This document shows positions 61,620-64,000 of a DNA stretch of 64,000 nucleotides, piece after piece (position 1 is the stretch's first letter; each line of letters begins with the position of its first letter). The stretch is from Gnetum montanum (Eukaryota > Streptophyta > Gnetopsida > Gnetales > Gnetaceae). Made by a program: the position numbers and the translations under genes. The notes under the pieces are model-generated. The model was given only the letters and a program-made list of their open reading frames with translations. It was not told the DNA's origin and ran no database searches. Where the stretch lies: the NCBI GenBank assembly GCA_015680685.1, contig MNCI01035006.1, positions 87,715-151,714 of the forward strand, written 5' to 3'.

Positions 61620-63186
61620 GGCATTTTCTTTTGCATAAACTTGGGATTCAATGCAAAGACCTAATACTCATGTAGATGTAACATGACTAGGAAATAGCCC
61701 TTTGGATGATCATATATGTAGATGTCCCATCCATCATCTTCTTTGATGGTTGAGTCTATATCCTCTTCTTCTACAATCATTTCCCCTTTTTGCCGATCAA
61801 TGTTCTTACCAGTCTCTTGGTCCTTTTTCCTACTTTTGTTTTGATCACTTGATTTGTTTTGCATTACTTTCTCCTCTAACATTTCTTCACAAGTTGTAAC
61901 TTTTTCATTTATCCTTTCTGACATCTTATCTAGAGTTGCTTCAAGCTCATCGATAGACTTTTGTATTGAAAAGGTTTGTTGTGAAATCACCTCATTGAGA
62001 GTTGCCTTTTCTTTCCTGATCAATGAACCCTCTTCTTTTGAAGAGTTGGGTCCCAATGATATTCCTCAACCTTCTTTCATTTACATACCTCTCATTCTTC
62101 TTTTGCTACTTGCTTGACTAGCCTTTGTATCTAATGGGTTCTTGGTTCATATAATTGGCATTGAGCATACCTCTCAAGGATCTCTTTCATTTGGCTATGA
62201 AGCCCATCTATGATGTGGAAAAGTTGCTCTTCCTGAGAGAAACCATGACCTGGACATTTATACAGTAGAGAATAGTGTCTATTTAGGGCCATATCCAAGG
62301 GTTCATGATGTTCCTATTTCCATTCTTGGATTCGTTTCCTTAGGTTGAACACCCTTGCATAGGTTTAGTATTTCTCATTAAAAATTTCTAGCATTGTGGA
62401 CCATTGATGGATTGAATTTGATTTCAATGATTTATACCACACTTTGGCTTTGTCTATTAGCATCCTAGGGAAGAGCTTAAGCTTTTGCCACCTACTTTCA
62501 ATGTTTTATAAGATGCATGCATCATGGAAGGCTTGTAAATGATGTTGTGGATTAAAATTATAGCATCCTACAAATTTACATATTGTTATTCATATCAAGC
62601 CTTTTGATGCAACTTTTCCTTTGATGCTTGTAAGGTATTTTAACTACCTTTGCAATCTACGTTAGGCTCTTAGTGACCAACAAGGGTTCACCAACATCAA
62701 ACATGTCATGGTAAAAATTTCTATTTCTATTTTTCTCATTATGATGATCTTGCCTATGTTCATTTTAATGTCTTTGATTTTTCCTTTGATGTTGGGTTCT
62801 ATCCTTATTTTGACCTCATAGTGGAGCTTTATCTCTATACTCACGTTTATCTTCATTAGAACTAGATGTTGAAGAGGAAGAGGAGGATGAGAATCTAGGA
62901 GAATTACCATGGCTTCTATAGTTCTCCCCATGATCCCTTGATTTATCTTTTTTAGGTTTTGAGAAGGTCATAGGCCTTGATGCCCTTCCCGATCTAGGAC
63001 TTCATCTCTTTTAGGATTTTTTGCCTTCAATGAATGTAATCCTTGAGTGTAGTTAGGATGGTCATGAACATATGAAACCCTTTCATGAGGTTGTTCACTC
63101 CAATTTTCTTCAATATATATCTCATTAGTTCTAAAATGAATGTTTTCTTCATATGATGCATTATGGCTTCCATGTGAAAAAGACAT
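61620..63186 (-). pseudogene. gag of element B3
   Basis: Starts at 63186 (MSFSHGSHNASYEENIHF), matching the B2 start. The Gag core (62700-62380) is broken by many stops; its words (LDMNNN, LKH, NGPQ) follow B2. The last part is open from 62056 to 61661 and contains NEVISQQTFSIQKSIDELEA, a coiled-coil-like helix, KKDQETGKNIDRQKGE, and then YIYDHPKGYFLVMLHLHEY, the same block that ends Gag in A and B2. It is less well preserved than B2, with frame changes around 62650 and 62100. A diverged tail (61557-60900) follows, without protease. Confidence 0.7.
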
Positions 63187-63291
63187 TGTTTTTAGTTAAT
63201 GATGTGTGTGACTTAATATTTCCTGAAATATAAATCATTAATGAATTTATAGCGATTGTGTATAATATAACTAATCTATATACCTAGCATT

Positions 63292-63309
63292 TTCTCTAGC
63301 AATGATGCA
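63292..63309 (-). other. Primer-binding site of B3 (tRNA-Asp type, decayed)
   Basis: On the minus strand TTGCATCATTGCTAGAGA, two bases from the LTR. It agrees with TGGCGCCGTTGCCGGGGA at 11 of 18, with six of the seven differences being transitions. Confidence 0.7.
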
Positions 63310-63311
63310 AA

Positions 63312-63707
63312 TGATGAGTAGAAAGGTACTTGCTACATCCAACCATATGAATTGTAAGCATTAACGAACAATTCAGTTGAATTCCATGGATGGGACTACT
63401 TATGGCATCTAGATCATTATGTCTTGATTGTAGTTCATTGTCTTCCCACTTGGACTAGTGGTAGATTTGTCACATATGCTTTAGTTCAAAGTGAGGCATA
63501 TGATAATTGATGTTGTTGTAGCTTTATGCTACTCTTAGTGATAATAGAGAAATTAACGATTTAATCTAATTAATAATGAAAAATAAAGTTTAAACTAGCC
63601 TATGTGTGATGAGTATCCATTCCTAACCTTTCGTACATGCCTTGCACCTTGCATAACTACCATTGGGATTACCAAGTGTACCATTACTGGGAGTACCAAA
63701 TGATAAC
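63312..63707 (-). repeat. 5' LTR of element B3, partial
   Basis: Begins TGATGAGTAGAAAGG and matches the 3' LTR (54861-55254) to the phrase 'accaaatgataac', after which the 3' LTR continues with 'actactagg'. Here A' begins instead. The rest of the LTR should resume after A', outside the window. Confidence 0.85.
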
Positions 63708-64000
63708 TGATGAGACGCGACATGCACTGGGCCGCGATATCGCGTCTTCTCCTGCGATATCGTGTACGCGATATTGCATCCCTCCGCCATATCTATAAAT
63801 AAGAGGCGGCACTCCCTTCATTTCCCAATCCTGGCTAGAAGTAGTGAAGCTCTGGCAGATTGATCACTCCAGAGTTAGAATTTTTCCCATGTGCCCGTAG
63901 TAGGATTCCTAGAGTGAATGGCTCTTTATTCGAGCAGCTTGTAACCTGAACCCAAGTTGTGTACAGCAATAAAGACGAACTTGATTGGATAAACCTTGCA
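63708..64000 (+). repeat. Young LTR A' (start only), inserted in B3
   Basis: Starts TGATGAGACGCGAC. Boxes CGCGATATCGCG (63733-63744) and TGCGATATCG...CGCGATATTGCA (63753-63778) lie before TATAAATA at 63794-63801. AATAAA is at 63968-63973. From about 63840 on it aligns with LTR A (14460-14630), for example GAGTTAGAAT, GTGCCCGTAGTAGGA and AGAGTGAATGG. It is more G/C- and CpG-rich than anything else in the window, which suggests recent insertion. Whether it is a solo LTR or a full element cannot be seen. Confidence 0.8.

Larger units (their letters stand above)
54861..63707 (-). mobile_element. Non-autonomous gypsy-like element B3 (5' LTR interrupted)
   Basis: In minus-strand order: 5' LTR part 63707-63312 (its beginning displaced beyond 64000 by A'), primer-binding site, gag 63186-about 61620, diverged region to 60850, spacer, TATA-like module at 59227-59287, ORF2 58673-about 55930, polypurine tract (minus TCATGGGGGTG), 3' LTR 55729-54861. 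Its layout follows B2 throughout. To the left, the LTR abuts the plus-strand pseudogene tail, with TGTAT as the possible target duplication; the partner lies outside the window. Confidence 0.82.

Noticed and set aside
1-64000. tRNA, rRNA, CRISPR or bacterial-type operon features
   Set aside because: Looked for cloverleaf arms, rRNA words and regularly spaced identical repeats with unique spacers; none seen. The tRNA-like words are primer-binding sites.

Overview
This window looks like intergenic DNA from a large, repeat-rich plant nuclear genome, possibly a gymnosperm; that last point is an inference from style, not proof. I find no intact host gene, rRNA, tRNA or CRISPR array. Almost everything is decayed retrotransposon DNA, full of in-frame stops and depleted in CpG. 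Three N runs mark assembly gaps (1460-1607, 36057-36991, 42780). Family letters A, B and C are names used only in this annotation.

Layout from left to right. 1-3997: the 5' part of a minus-strand Tat/Ogre-like Ty3/gypsy element (C1), running off the left edge. 3998-12469: a minus-strand element B1 (5' LTR, gag, protease, spacer, second reading frame ORF2), cut at 3997 by C1. 12470-14309 and 24358-about 25950: the two halves of an old L1-type LINE, minus strand. It is split by a complete plus-strand gypsy element A (14315-24352, LTRs of 855 and 849 bp, 5-bp target duplication CATGA) and cut on its other side by B1. 27691-36991: element B2, whose 5' LTR falls in the large N gap. 37040-39300: a plus-strand gypsy gag/protease remnant. 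40868-46700: C2, a minus-strand Tat-like pol with a 3' LTR. 46780-49110: two kinds of degenerate repeats, one with a period near 192 bp. 49200-54570: a plus-strand, intron-containing pseudogene with a HAD (FCP1/NIF-like) domain. 54861-63707: element B3, whose 5' LTR is interrupted at 63708 by a young LTR (A') related to A.

How the parts relate. A and B share LTR ends (TGATGAG/CTCATCA or close), a primer-binding site that fits tRNA-Asp, a GATATC-box plus TATAAATA promoter layout, and a related Gag. A carries a full but dead gag-protease-RT-RNase H-integrase set. B has no RT, RNase H or integrase. Instead it carries a roughly 910-codon ORF2 in the same sense as gag, ending just before the 3' LTR. 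ORF2 has an N-terminal region resembling the Pfam 'putative plant transposon protein' domain, then a long coiled coil and a conserved tail. In all three copies a TATA-like site with GATATC-like boxes lies a few hundred bases upstream of the ORF2 start.

The most interesting unit is therefore family B: a probably non-autonomous LTR retrotransposon that depends on A-type machinery but carries its own second gene, apparently with its own internal promoter. All reading frames listed are decayed, and domain calls come from reading translations by eye.
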